Below, piece after piece: positions 1-11,769 of a stretch of DNA of 64,000 nt. The stretch lies in NCBI GenBank assembly GCA_026260175.1, contig JAKCWW010000367.1:43956-107955 (forward strand), written 5' to 3'. Numbering within the stretch: the first letter of the stretch is position 1; every line of letters starts with the position of its first letter. The DNA comes from Reticulitermes lucifugus. Its lineage: Eukaryota; Arthropoda; Insecta; Blattodea; Rhinotermitidae. Made by a program: the position numbers and the translations under genes. The notes below the pieces were generated by a model that worked only from the letters and a program-made list of their open reading frames with translations, had not been told where the DNA came from and made no database searches.

Positions 1-175
1 GGAATGTCGGTAAAGTTTTACCAGACTCCACAGCGTCACCTACCGCAAGACTGTGGTCTTCATGGTCGCCGTTGTGAGGACGTCAGATCTCGCAAAAATG
101 AATATTCTGCTCATAATACACTACGCTACGGTTTCAGTGACGTCATCCGTCTTAATAACAGACCTGTAGCTGCAC

Positions 176-426
176 GTGACACCTCACTCAGGGTATGGAC
201 ACCCTGCGAGCGTGTTGCTTGGAGGTTAGCGAGGTAGCAGCTGCTTGGCGGGAATGCGAGTTTCAGCAGCAAGATACTTATGCAGACGCTTAGAGGGAGA
301 GGGGTCAGTGCGACCGCCTGGATAAGTTTCTTGTTGTTGGTTAACATTTCATTCCCGCCATACACCTGCTACCTACTAACCTCCAAGCAACACGCTTTCA
401 GTGCGTCCGTACCCTCAAAGCGTCAC
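176..426. repeat. Foldback element with about 80-bp inverted arms
   Basis: The arms 176-255 and 350-426 are imperfect reverse complements. Both carry the word GTGTTGCTTGGAGGTTAG, on opposite strands, followed by a GGCGGGAATG block. About 95 bases of unrelated sequence separate them. The open frames that cross it are by-products of the arms. No transposase is encoded, so this is a non-autonomous foldback or MITE-like unit of unknown superfamily. I see no clear target-site duplication. Confidence 0.65.
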
Positions 427-430
427 TGAA

Positions 431-1164
431 TAATGTCAGAAATGTGTTCTACAGATTATTACGGTAGCCTCCTGAGAGCAGTAACACCTTGTGATAAAAA
501 CAGTGGGGGCGATATTACGAACATGGGCGATCATTTCAAGCAATCTCAGCTGTAAGTGTTTATGCTATGAGTTTTAATTGTTACTAAAATAGTTGGCAAC
601 CATGTAAAGCTTTCGTTAACATCTGTACCTTAGGCTGAAGTAAAACACGTCACCCCTTTTTGACCGACATAAACCTGGGATGCCTGCAAGCAGGATACAA
701 CTTGTATTGGATTGAAAGATTTTATTAATGACTCGGAACTGCTACAAGGCAAATAATGTTTTACATAACTCACGCAGATATATATATATACACACATATC
801 CATGATACGCGCTAAAGTTCTAGCTCAGCTTATTGCTGTACTGAGATTGTCTCACTAGATTTCGACGCCACACGGACATATGTCTCTGCTGTCTACCGCC
901 AACAGTGCTACTACATGTGGCGCTGTGTTGTAGATAGTTACTAACACTGTCCATAACCTTTTCATTTTTGGCGACGTTCCTTTTAAACGAAAAGTAATCC
1001 GCCATATTCTCAGCCGTACAAAACGCTGAATTTGGCAATATACACGTAATGTTTATATCCCTGATTTCTATTTTGAATGTTCACCCACACTGTCTAACCG
1101 GAGACTTCATTTCTTCCATTCCGTTTAGATACGTGTAAATGCTGTCATAGTGTAAGCTCTGTCA
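431..1164. other. Non-coding, no gene seen
   Basis: AT-rich sequence with a short TA/CA run near 779-800. I see no splice-bounded exon, no RNA gene and no repeat shared with the rest of the window. Confidence 0.5.
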
Positions 1165-1189
1165 TGACATACATACATACATACATACA

Positions 1190-1219
<30 letters not shown>
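1165..1219. repeat. Microsatellite (ACAT)n
   Basis: About 13 uninterrupted copies of a 4-base ACAT unit. Confidence 0.95.
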
Positions 1220-1221
<2 letters not shown>

Positions 1222-2629
1222 CGCCGCTGTGATTCTTAATTTTGTATTGTTAGGAAAATAATGAAACCTATAAAATTCAAAACCGCGTTCTAACATTGTG
1301 TGGCACACTATTTAGCTTCTCAGAGACCTTATTCCTATTTCTTAGAGTTAATTAAATAATTATTTAATTATTTGTTTTTGTTTATGGCACTGAACCCCAG
1401 GTGGACAGGATTGTGAATTTGATACAATGGTTAAATTTTCCTCTGCTTTCACTCCAGCGACTTATTGCCCAACACGTAACGATTTCCAGTATTTAAAATA
1501 TTTTAAGTTTCCATCCAGAGATTTAAAATTTTCATTCAAACAAAAATTCTGTGTTTATAATTAAATTTGAACGTCATATTGTATTTAAAAATCTGGCACA
1601 ATGACGTGATTATATAGTTTACATCTGGCGTCAGATTATTATCTTACGCTAGATATTTCAACTGAAATATGCAGGAACGCGTTGTCCTTTGCATATAACT
1701 GTACACTTAATGGTGAAACCTGAGCCTTCTAAAGACCAGCAATATTTCCAAGGAAACTTTAGATATCTCTTTCTGGCCAGAATACTTGTATATTATGTGT
1801 GCTGCATTCAGTGGCGGCTCATTTGCTAGTAATTACTCCTTTTATGTGTGGTGGCTTCGCTGCCAGCAGTGACAGATGAAACTAGCAGTTCTTCTGCACG
1901 ATATTGGTGGGTTCGGAAGCGGTTCTCCTGTTAGAATTTTCATGTGCTAATAGTGACCCCTTTATCGAGTTGTCGATGTCAGGGGTGCTCCAGTTTCGGA
2001 GGTTGATGGTGAAGAAAAGGCCCCTGTTTCACAAGCGGCATATATCCGTGCCTCGTTCTATGCCGTTAATTGCTGTTGTCGCTCCGGCTGTAGTATGCAA
2101 GTTTGCTGGAGTCTGATATGGTTTCTCAGTAGCGGTGTCGGTAGCGGCTTTTATTATATTACAGGCTCAATGGCAGCTCTACAGCCTTAAGGTTATCTCC
2201 GTACTGCTCTATGCTATTCTGAATATTCTCAAAACTGGTGAGTAAGATTGTGGATTACATATCACATTTTTTGACGAATACTGGTGAAGGGCACGTTATC
2301 ACTCACTCAAGTTCTAACGGCCTTGAAAACTCGGACATAACCTTAATAGTTTTATTTTGGACATTGTCCATCCTTTTGAAAAGAAGTTACCAAAACTGAA
2401 TTTGTTTCTGCCCGGAGATGCAAGGAAGGAGAGGCTCTTACTCCGTGTTGTTTATAAGACCCTTTACGACGACAGACAATGCCAGAAGCGTTTATTTCAA
2501 CACACCGTCGAAAGAAACCATACTTAACCGGAAAGTAAAGCACTTGGCATGACAACATACAAACTGTATCCGCGTCACAAAAATGGTGGTAGTGACGACT
2601 GATTAATCTGCATGTGTTGCATGTTGCAG
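1220..2629. other. Presumed intron upstream of the LIM exon
   Basis: AT-rich, with stops in all frames at short spacing. It ends in an AG acceptor at 2628-2629. No earlier LIM exon, which should hold the first C-x2-C pair, could be found here. Confidence 0.5.
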
Positions 2630-2905
2630 AACCGTCTCCGCTGTATGATAACAACCACTACCACGAGGAATGTCTGCGCTGCAACTCCTGCGGCCTGAAC
2701 CTGACGGGCCCGAACCAGAAGAGGGCGCGTCGCTTCAAGAACCAGATCCTGTGTGACCTCCACTTCGCGGACGTCGCGCTCATGGAATGCTCAGACTTCA
2801 TGCAACAGCTCCGCAGTTTCAAACCGCAGAGTCTGGGCTGTGCAGTCGCCAGGAGGAAAAGCTCCACCACGCTTATTTTCCCACTGCCGCCACAGGCTTG
2901 CTCCG
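2630..2905 (+). CDS. Internal exon of a LIM-domain protein (partial gene)
   Basis: This 276-base exon encodes about 92 residues. It has an AG acceptor at 2628-2629 and a GTGAGT donor starting at 2906. It begins at codon position 2 and ends at codon position 1, so both flanking introns are phase 1 and the exon could be skipped without a frameshift. The peptide carries H12-x2-C15-x2-C18-x2-C21-x20-C42-x2-H45, which is the end of zinc finger 1 and all of finger 2 of a LIM domain, a protein-protein interaction module. The first C-x2-C pair must lie in an upstream exon. Residues 46-92 form a tail with a basic RRK and a proline-rich FPLPPQ stretch. GC content is well above the surroundings, as expected for real coding sequence. 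I cannot name the family member: the tail is distinctive but not recognised. No other exon of this gene was found in the window. Confidence 0.85.
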
Positions 2906-4189
2906 GTGAGTAAGAACATCCTTTTCTGTGGTTGCAGAAAATGGTCTTTCTCTTCAATATATTGTTTCGACACGTTACTAGTAGCAATACATGTTATATT
3001 CGATTGGAAGTAAAATGTGTAAAGGGATTAATCATTATAGCAAGTCACACTCATGTTAATTCTCCGCTGATCTACTTCCTACGACACATCAGATTTGCTA
3101 AAATTTATTTAAAAGTTGCTGGCAGATTGATTTGTAGGGAAGAATTTCAGTTCTTAATTATTATTTTTCCTTATTTATATAATCAGGACCTTAGTTATGG
3201 TGCTATAATGGCAATATACTAAGATCGAATACCATGTACGTAAGAAGGGTGATAAAAGTGCAGCATTTATCGAGACATCGCTGTTATAAATGTACATACA
3301 GACGTTTAGCCAGCATTCATCCACCAATGTTAGCTCCTCGTATAATTATACAGAATTACTGGGGTCATAGTTGTGGGTTTCGAAGTAGTAGGTCAATCAA
3401 TGATCAGATATTCTAAATCTGTTAAATACTTGAGAAAAATTGGGAATACAATGGCGCAGTACCTAAAGTATTCATAAACTTCAAGAAAACCTGTGATTCG
3501 GTTATGATGGAGGTTTTGTAGAATGTTCTCAGTCAGTTTGGTATACCCAATAAACGAGTTAGTTTAAATAAGATGTGTTTAAGTGGAAACTATAATGAAG
3601 TCCACATATGCATATTTTTTCTTATGCCAGTATATTTCTTATTCGCAATGGTCTGAATAAATGAGATGCTTCATCACTGTTGCTTTCCAGCATTGCTTTT
3701 GGATGTTCCAGTAGGAAGTCTGAAGCAGACCAGGAGGGACTGATGTTGGATGGAGAACATCAGCTTCTGATACGCTGATAATGTTAATTAGATGGGCTGA
3801 AATATTCATGCGTATATGACGAAAACATAACGGCGTTATTAGTTACTAGTGAGGAGGTTAGTCTGGAAGTAAATGCTGAGACAGCTTCAGTATACTGTGT
3901 ATTGATGTCTCGTGCATAGTACGTAGGACAAACTCGTAACTTAAAGATAGTACATATTTTAAATGTTGCTAACTTCAAATACTGGGAAACGGTACTGACA
4001 AGTAAAAAAACTGCGATCGCCAAGAAATTAGGAACAGGTAAAATGCGGGGAACACCTGCTAACCTTCGGTCCGGAATCTTCTGTCTTCCGTTTGCTATCA
4101 AAAAATATAAAGTTTAAAACATACGTAAATATAATATTGAGTGTTTTATATGAGCGTGAATTTGATCTTTCGCATTCAGGGAGAATTAC
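2906..4189. other. Presumed intron downstream of the LIM exon
   Basis: AT-rich. Open frames here are short, lack coding character and are not flanked by convincing splice sites. No repeat was recognised. Confidence 0.45.
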
Positions 4190-4194
4190 TTGTA

Positions 4195-4580
4195 GGCTGA
4201 GGATGTATTAAGGGCGGTGAGGAACGTACTGAGACCTGACCTAGTGGAGTAACAGGAGGCTGGAGAAATTTCGCGTAATGAGGATCTTCATGGTATTTAT
4301 TTCTCGGTAGACATTGTTAGGGCAATCAAAGAAGGTAGTGGAATGGGCACGGATAGGAAGAAGGGAAATGCATAAAGGTTGTTGGTGAGAAAAACCGAAA
4401 GAAATAGACCACTTGGAAGGCCCGTGCGTAGGTGGGAGCATCCATTTATAATTATTTTTGAAGAAGTGTGCTGGGAGGGCGTAGACTGGATTGATTTGAC
4501 CCAGGATAGGGACGTGTGGTGGACTGTAGTGAATACGGCAATGAACCTTGGCGCTGTATAAAATACGGGGAATTTCTTTT
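4195..4580 (+). mobile_element. LINE 3' end, degraded (RT C-terminal region)
   Basis: Translation in shifting + frames gives the order RNEELH-like block, SRR/RWAGHV-like block, then RPLGRPVRRWE and WIDLTQDRD...AMNL. This is the C-terminus of a non-LTR retrotransposon polyprotein that I recognise as abundant in cockroach assemblies. Frameshifts and stops break the frame before 4379; the last 60 codons are open up to the stop at 4559-4561. The polymerase core is absent. It ends in the terminal sequence also seen near 36100, 60150 and 63970. Confidence 0.75.
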
Positions 4581-5299
4581 CTAGCTGAGGACCTATTTTA
4601 TTCTCAAGAATGGCTTTGTTTCATGGGGTCATTTATTTATTTATTTAATACGAAGCACGTAGTGATTGCAATGTACATGTCCTTTATTACTTAGTTACTT
4701 GTTGATGAATTACGTACTTCGTAGCCACAGTTATTAGTGAGAGGGTAAAGCAAAATTGGCAGGGCTGTGCATTGCTGTCGATAATTCGGTTTCCGGTGCT
4801 GACATTTCCGCCTGTTTGTTCAAGTTAGAGTCTTGTGATGCGTGTTACGTGATAGGCGATTATGTGATCCAGTACACCGTAATGTGTATTACGATACACA
4901 GTAATACAATAATAAACCAGTCAAAGTCGCGTGCTTTGAGGCAGCTGAACAATTACACGCTACCCCCTCCACCACCCTGCATGTTACAGTAAGTGCTGTT
5001 TTGCAATCTGAAATTTGACTTTAGGTGCAGTCTTAAGTTGAAATCGCTACAGATTTTTTTGCGGTTTGAAAGGAAGTTGTACAGAAAACCAAGCACACAT
5101 ATCAGGTTCGATACATTATTCCGTAAGTCGTTCTTAAGTTTCTGTAGAGACATAAACCAACGGGACAATACATAAATATCTGAACTTTTATATTCTGCAG
5201 TCAGTAGTGTGTCTTCGGACACACGCAGATTACATAAGTTTGATATTTTTGACTGGTGAAAGAAAACCTTCTTCCCCCTGATTTATCTTAATATAATGA
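4581..5299. other. Non-coding, no gene seen
   Basis: AT-rich sequence with no recognised element. A C-rich patch (CCCCCTCCACCACCC) lies near 4964-4978. Confidence 0.45.
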
Positions 5300-5760
5300 A
5301 CTGCAGTGGAAACGCAACAATGTATTCTGCTTTTTGTTGAGTTACATGTCACTCTCAGCTATATAGAATATTGAGTGTTGCACAACAGTGCTTGTATGGC
5401 AAATTTATGCCGCCGACAACAATACAACGTACGTAGATCTTCATGTGAAACAAAAGAATGTTCCTCTGCTCACGGCCTTCTTTAGATGTACAGTTTGGCT
5501 AAACAGATCGTAATGAGAGACAAGTCGTTGTGCAGTTTCTCACTTTTTTGTAAGTGTTGCCGTACAACATTTTACGAAATCAGACGGTATTAATCGCTTA
5601 TGAAGCAATAAGTATTAAATATCATTAGTGTGTCTGTTTTCTTGCCTTAGTTATCCGGCATGCAAATCGCATATTTTCTGCGCCGCCATTGTTTTGTCAT
5701 GTGTGGCCTCTAAAGCTCTACCATATTTTTCCACTTTATCTCATAAACGGCCTGCATGTT
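5300..5760 (-). repeat. Dispersed repeat, partial copy (GGCGCG family)
   Basis: This matches 41490-42290 over several hundred bases in the same orientation, sharing words such as GTTATCCGGCATGCAAATCG and GTAAGTGTTGCCG. It is the uninterrupted version: where this copy reads CAAAAGAATGTTC (5451-5463), the 41.6-kb copy contains a 316-bp insertion. It lacks the GGCGCG end. Confidence 0.75.
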
Positions 5761-6996
5761 TTTAAATTTAATTTAATTATTATTTTTTCGTACGGAACTC
5801 CTGATTAATCTTTGTCCTCACCGGGGGGCAGTTTCGCGGTACATTCGTCGCATCGAAGCCCGCATCCGCTTGAATATTATAGCATCGTTTTCCCCTGCAT
5901 TTCAACTTACCTCTTTTACAGAAGAGTGTTGAAGTGCCGACATCGAGGTTCTGTGCAGGCCTCAGTACTTTCTGAAAATATTTATAGACACACGACTGAA
6001 CTCTTATCTTGAAATACTAAAATTTATTTTCGAATATTGCCGTCTGGTCTTGTACAGTGTGCAGTTTCTTATACTTCCTTTTCTATTAATTTCCATAACA
6101 GTGATATCATGTTTTATTTAATGTAACGCTCGGGACTGATTTTTCGATCATTCACTGCACTTTAATGTGATGTTAAAAAACGCATTCTGTTATTTTGGCT
6201 GTTTACTTTCCCATTTAATGTAAATCATGCGTCATGCAAGAAAGATACGAGCTTTCGTACTTTATTTTTTGTCTATCACTGTACCCGTGATTCGACATTT
6301 TCCCACGTCGTGTGTATTGTTCTTTTAAACGGCACTATTGACGCGGTGTATTTTTTAAAGAAAAATTTCGGTGACGTTCATTTCATGAAATATACTTTGC
6401 GGAAATGTTGCAACTGAATGCTCCTTGCTCAACAGAAAACACTTATCACTCTCAATGAAGTCTCTCTGTAAGATGCACAACACATATAGGAAGAAACTCG
6501 TTGTACAGCGTAAAAAAGATAATGTAACACCAGTCCGACCCGCCTTGCGTTACGCAGCTCGCATTTCTGGACGCTCTGTGGGACGATGGATGATACGCTT
6601 GGAACGTTCTGAATAGTGTATTAGTTAAGTATAAATTCCGTATATGTTCAGTTTAGTTGGGTATAACGTCATCGTTTCACATCGTCGCTTTTTCCGTGAC
6701 TTTACTTACAAATGACATTGCACACACTGTGCGTAGGTCACGATATCTCTCCGAACCAAATCTCGCGTGCTTGGCGCCAATAGTTTACCATTCAACACAA
6801 ACTGACAGCTGTACAAAATTGTGGTACAGGCTCCGTGTTCCTATTTGGAATTAAAAAAAAAATTCTCGAAAAAAATTTGTCCTTTTTCAAGATTTGTTGC
6901 CATACCAACCAACGAACAAGCTACCAAAGGCGGAGACTTACACAAAGGGCACGTTGACGACTCTTGGCCCTTGAGCTGTTCCTGCATGCAAAATTT
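5761..6996. other. Non-coding, no gene seen
   Basis: AT-rich. Short frames such as 6425-6616 show no recognisable motif or splice border. Confidence 0.4.
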
Positions 6997-7300
6997 GGGG
7001 CACGCGGTGGCACAGTTGGTTGAGGCACTACAAGCCGGAAGGTCGCGGATTCGATTCCCGATGGTGTCATTGGAATTTTTCATTTACATAATCATTTCGG
7101 CCGCACTATGGTTCTGGGGTCGACTCAGCCTCTAACAGAAATGAGTACCAGGAATATCTCCTGGGGAGTAAAGGCGACCGGTGCACAGGGCTGACAACCT
7201 TACCACCCTCATGTGCCGATTGTCTAGAAATTCTGGGAGCCTCAACCTCCTGGAACCCCCAGGGCCTGTCCAGGCCTATACAGGGATTGCTTTGCCTACA
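6997..7300 (+). mobile_element. tRNA-derived SINE, family 1
   Basis: The head has an A-box-like TGGCACAGTTGG and a B-box-like GGATTCGATTCC (7047-7058) at tRNA-like spacing. The body ends in GGGATTGCTTTGCC. In translation it gives the VAQLVEAL...GRSRIRFP string that often contaminates protein predictions from such genomes. A second, inverted copy is at 30935-31218. Confidence 0.85.
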
Positions 7301-7480
7301 AAATTATTTGCTGTACTGTGACACGGAACTCTTGTAATTATGACGGGAATTCTGCTGAGGCAAACTGATAACCCATTCTGGTTGAGTGTCTTGAATTGAT
7401 AAACCAGTAAATATATTCATCCAACACAACTTATATTTTTTGCATACACAGTTGTGAATTTACACTTTTTTGTATTTTTA

Positions 7481-7526
7481 TAGAGCTTGATGATGGCTTG
7501 CTAAAAGCCGAAGCATGTAGTTATAC
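7481..7526 (+). ncRNA. Hammerhead-like motif, degenerate copy
   Basis: The layout is TTGATGA (7487-7493, first core C changed to T), an extra T, a GGCTT/AAGCC stem with 5-nt loop (7495-7509), GAAG (last A changed), then C-AT-G and GTA (7517-7519). Helix I would pair 7481-7486 with 7520-7525 at five of six positions. Two core changes suggest it is inactive. See the copies at 35738, 41879, 50465 and 50645. Confidence 0.4.
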
Positions 7527-7530
7527 ATTG

Positions 7531-8949
7531 TGTTTGGTGGCTATATTTATTGGCTTATCATATACTAACACAGAGGGATGAGGCACATGAGGCTAGGTAA
7601 GGACTTCTGCTACACACAGCAGTATTTCATTTTGGAGGGGAAGAAATTTGTCTGGAGGCATTTCTGGGTTTTGAACCCGGAGTTTCTCCGTCGCGTATGT
7701 TGAAGTCCTTGGCGGGCTGTTGCCAAGCATAACTCAGAGCGCTGACGTGACGCTAGTGCCTTTCACACTTCACAATATTGCGCGTGTCCGCCGTGTTATT
7801 ACTGATACTAGGAATTTAGAGTACTGTGTAGGGTTGGCCTCTAGTGGAATAACTTTCATATTCAAATTAAAAGTTCGATGGAAATCGGTCAACTAGTTCA
7901 GAAGTTGAAGGAAGAGGAACACACACAGCGACCGAATGGTGACGCCACGGTGACCTCATAAGACTGCCTGTTCATGGAAGGAGCGAAATAGACTGAAGGG
8001 ACATAAAAGTAATGATTTCCTCACGCTGTATATCAACTTGTTTTATCGGGTTTATTCGCACTGTTACACGTGCTTGACTTATAGTAACTGGGAATGGAGT
8101 GGGTTCAGAGAGGAGCGCCGGTCTGTCTCCAGGCAGAATATTTGTCTTGCGTCTGGTTGCGTAAATCACGTCCTGCGAATAATAGTGTAGTTGTTAGTTA
8201 TGAGTTATGTGGGATACGGTAGCTGGAATACAGTCCATCTGCTGCCGTGTCGAGTACAGGGGAGGACTGAATAATTCTCCAAGTATTCCGAGGAATGAGT
8301 TTAAATTATGGATATATTTTACAACACTGTAGAGCTCAAGTGTTTGGAATTTCTAAATTATGCGTGTGTTCCCTCTTTCGATAAATTCCGTGCATCCACA
8401 TCAGTTTCACTGGACCCAGGCGAGGATTGTTTCATATCTTGGTTGCTGTCTGCAGTATTCTAATTCGTAATTTCATTGTGATTTATACTCCTGCGGGTTA
8501 AGCACCATTTTTCTATGTCGGACATTTCATAAATAAGCTGAAAGAGCAACTAAAAACAACAATGGAAATGCCTAGACCCGCTTCTTACCTCGCAAAATTT
8601 TAATTCTTGTAAATATGTGTGTGAGTGTGTTGAATCAGTCTTTTACATATAACTTTATTAAGAATGTAGAACAACAAGCGATTTCCGGCCTCTTGGCTGG
8701 TAAGCTGGTGCACTCCAAGGAACACGTACTGAATTATTGTCACATATCTTTACATTGCGCTTTAAATACGAATTATCCGGTAAGACTTCTCAAAATCTTC
8801 TGCAGACGTACCCCTTTATGATACAAGATTCTTTCTAGTGCATGAAAACACACAAACGGGAATCGAAAACGTAATTCTTAGAAGGTACTCTAATTTATGC
8901 TTAGTATTATAAATTTATGTTCGTATAATTACGCCTAGTACTCATATTC
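7531..8949. other. Non-coding, mostly unrecognised
   Basis: The stretch near 7830-7940 (CTCTAGTGGAATAAC... then AATCGGTCAACTAGTTCAG) resembles 51440-51510, so it is probably an old dispersed repeat. Nothing else is recognised. Confidence 0.4.
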
Positions 8950-8959
8950 CTGCTGGACC

Positions 8960-9190
8960 TGGGATAGGCTACGACCTAACGTACAGGTAATCAGCATTCG
9001 ATGTCTTGGAGAATGCCCTTTACTCTGCAGCGTCCAGACCGGCTCAAGGACCCACCTATCATCCTGTCCAGTGGTGATGGGAGCACATTCTACGCGGCTA
9101 AAGCGGCTGGGGCGTGAATTTTACCACTCAGATCCATCTAGTGCCGAGGTTAGGAATGCGTGGAGCTATATATCCAACCCCTGTACGTGT
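8960..9190 (+). mobile_element. SINE fragment, family 5
   Basis: It shares the block CAGACCGGCTC...GTGG and a following GGCGTGAA segment with 23400-23520, and AATGCGTGGA with 11900-11930. The tRNA-like head is degraded, so this is a body fragment. Confidence 0.45.
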
Positions 9191-9316
9191 TAAAGGCGAG
9201 GTGCTTAATTTCCACGGAATTTTTCTGAAGGGAGAATATTTCTGTGACAGTCGATCTCTGGCATGACATCTCGGGATCGAAACACGTTCAGGGCATCAAT
9301 TTAAGTCCGCATTTTA

Positions 9317-9665
9317 AGGCGCGTTCGCATAGTCGCGAAAAGCGTTTCTTACCTTCGTTATGTCTGTCCGCCTGTCTTTCAGTTTCTTCACATGTATCAG
9401 CGAATTTCCGTGAAATTTGATATTGGGGACTGTTATGAATATCTGACGAGAAGTTCCAAATTTATTTACAATCGGGCAAAAACATTGGGCACTTTACATG
9501 AAGACCCTAATTATGTTTTATTGTTGCTGGCTACATTAAATCGCCATAAACCGCTCTCTTCAAGTGTAATGGTATCAGGTTTTTTAGGATAGCCCAGGAG
9601 GTATAAAAATTACGCGAACGCGCCACAGTGTTACATTGTACGTACATTGCCTACCTTGTTTTTCT
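9317..9665 (+). repeat. GGCGCG dispersed repeat, short version
   Basis: It starts with AGGCGCGTTCGC (9317-9328) and has the reverse complement GCGAACGCGCC at 9614-9624, followed by the family tail ACGTACATTGCC...TTGTT. It is shorter inside than the 31.5-kb and 58.3-kb copies. Confidence 0.75.
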
Positions 9666-10156
9666 TAATGTCCTATACATATGGGTTGATCATCCGTCCA
9701 GCTATTTCTGTTGAAGATTAGACTATAAATAACTTTATAATTGCCAATCGAAATAGACCACGGTACCAGATCTCTGGAATATAAAAATGAAGAAGGAGGA
9801 GAGCATGAGCTTGCATCTTATAGCCTGTATGAAATCGTTTGTCTTGTTTCCTCTGTTTCGTCTTTTCTGTTTTCGTTTTTATGTAATTATAACCGGCCCA
9901 AATGTGAAAATTGCTACTGAATGAATGACCACCCAATATTAAAGCTTCGCTCTTTAGTGTTATTACACACATTAAAATTTAAATAATCCTATGGATATTA
10001 TTTATTGTATGTTTGAAGTCGTAGTTTAAGGGTGTATTACAACGAAAGAGTAAAGCAGACCTATTTTCATAGCAGTCTCTAACACAATGAAGACTGAACA
10101 GTGTTTTCGCTTGGGATGATTGGTAGGCACAATCAAGACCTTCTCCTTGTTTTCGC
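9666..10156. other. Non-coding, no gene seen
   Basis: AT-rich, with no recognised element. A divergent first unit of the next array may begin near 10100. Confidence 0.4.
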
Positions 10157-10388
10157 GCAGGACGATTCGTAGTCGTAACTATGCCGGGATTCGCGCAGGA
10201 AGATTGATAGTCGTACCTATGCCGGGATTCAAGCAGGACGACTCGTAGTCTTACCTAAGTCGGGATTCGCGCAGGACGACTCGTAGTCGTACCTATGCCG
10301 GGATTCGCGCAGGACGATTCGTAGTGGTACCTATGCTGGGATTCGCGCAGGAGGATTGATAGTCGTACCTATGCCGGAATATGCGCAG
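10157..10388. repeat. Minisatellite, 38-bp unit, 6 copies
   Basis: The word GCAG recurs at 10157, 10195, 10233, 10271, 10309, 10347 and 10385, exactly 38 bases apart each time. The unit contains GGGATTCGCGCAGGACGA and a small inverted repeat, CGACT-CGT-AGTCG. It is more GC-rich than its flanks. No open frame runs through it. Confidence 0.95.
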
Positions 10389-11189
10389 ACATGCACGTAG
10401 GTCTTCGTGTACGCTAAAGTGTTGGCGATTTCTAAGCGATTTTAACCAAGATTAAAATGGCGGTTAAGTCTTTTAAAAAATTCTCCAATTAAATTTTTTC
10501 GGCAGTTGTCGAGTTAATTGCCTACCGACTGATGGACGGATGGACATGGCGATTTTAGTAAGCTATCCTCAGGGAGCAATCTCGCATCGTAAGAAGCTGT
10601 ATTTCCTACCCTAGCGGTCGAAGTCGTTTTGCAGACAGAAAGTCCAGCTTAACTGCAGTGCAGTCCAGTGCGCAGCCTCTCTTGAGTCCACAATATTTGT
10701 GCGTTTGGTTTCTCGTGCTCTTTTGCATGAATGGAGCGGTAAATTTATAAATTCTCATTCATTCTAGATGTCAACACATATGTAAACAAACGTGCAAATA
10801 TGATGAATCTAAAAGTAAGTATAGTATGTCATTTATCTCGTCGCGGCCACTTTAGTGAAGTGTCAAAGCTCGTCCCACGTGTTGATACATATTTAGTAAA
10901 GTGTACCTTTCAAAATGCTCAACAGGTATAAGACAGCAGGCACAAGATGGGACGACCGGTGAGGTAAAAATCCACGCTTGTAGGCCTATCTATCGGTCTG
11001 GATAGTGAAGGTCCAGCAATTGCTTTACGTCGCCGGTATATGAGCAATTTCTTTGTAGAATTTCTTGCTTTGTGAGCAGTAAACATCTCAGGCAATGAGA
11101 CAGTTCTTCCGCTGACAGATCTGCTAACAAAGCGGTTGCGACGTGGTACATAGAAGCTTAATGGCTTGATTATAAGTGTGGGACGCTTT
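10389..11189. other. Non-coding, no gene seen
   Basis: AT-rich. The open frame on the minus strand at 10919-11266 runs into the SINE that follows and has no coding signature. Confidence 0.4.
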
Positions 11190-11440
11190 TTTATTTCTTT
11201 GGCGCAACAGCCCAAATCGGGCCAAGGCCGTCCCATTGTTGAAGTTTCTAGATCACACACACACACACCCAGTAGGACTCCTCTGAACGAGTGATCACTT
11301 CGTCGCAGAGGCCGCTACCTACACAACACAAAACAAACTCGAGGGAGGAACATCCATGTCCTCAGAGGGATTCAAACCCGCGATCCCAGCAATCACGCGG
11401 CCGGAGATTTACGTATTAGACCGCACGGCTTTTTGTGTAA
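11190..11440 (-). mobile_element. tRNA-derived SINE, family 2
   Basis: In minus orientation the B-box complement is at about 11366-11382 (GGATTCAAACCCGCGATCC on +), then a GAGTCC-type block, an AC-rich run, and the 3' end GGCCTTGGCCCGATTTGGG with a T-rich (A-tail) stretch near 11190. Other copies are at 32229, 46581 and 48501. Confidence 0.8.
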
Positions 11441-11769
11441 TTAAGAGTCATCCTGTATGTTTCATTCCAGAAGGCACTCGACACTTATTAGTCGTTACTT
11501 GCCGCGAAACATTTCACCTGTTGACACTACTCATTTGCTGAGGGCTGCTGATGCGCATTTCAGATGATTGTGCACTTTAATGAAGCTGCAAAAAGTGCTG
11601 TCACCATCATTATGCGGCTGTTACACTGGTCTTTTATATACGTATGCTGGGAACGTTTTAAAGATGATGTGCATTTCTGTTTTATGATAGAAACGATCTT
11701 GTGATTCGGGTGAGCGGAAAAACACAGTATTGGGAATAAGTTCCGCGCTGGACAGCCGAGGAATCGGGG

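Noticed and set aside
1165-1219. Possible telomeric or satellite array
   Set aside because: It is an (ACAT)n microsatellite. No TTAGG arrays, the usual insect telomere repeat, were seen anywhere in the window.
2630-2905. Naming the LIM exon as Rassf, prickle, PDLIM or another known LIM gene
   Set aside because: The zinc ligands prove a LIM domain but the tail does not match any member I can recall with confidence, so no symbol is given.
10157-10388. Regular 38-bp repeats as a CRISPR-like array
   Set aside because: The units are directly adjacent with no unique spacers, and the genome is eukaryotic. It is an ordinary minisatellite.
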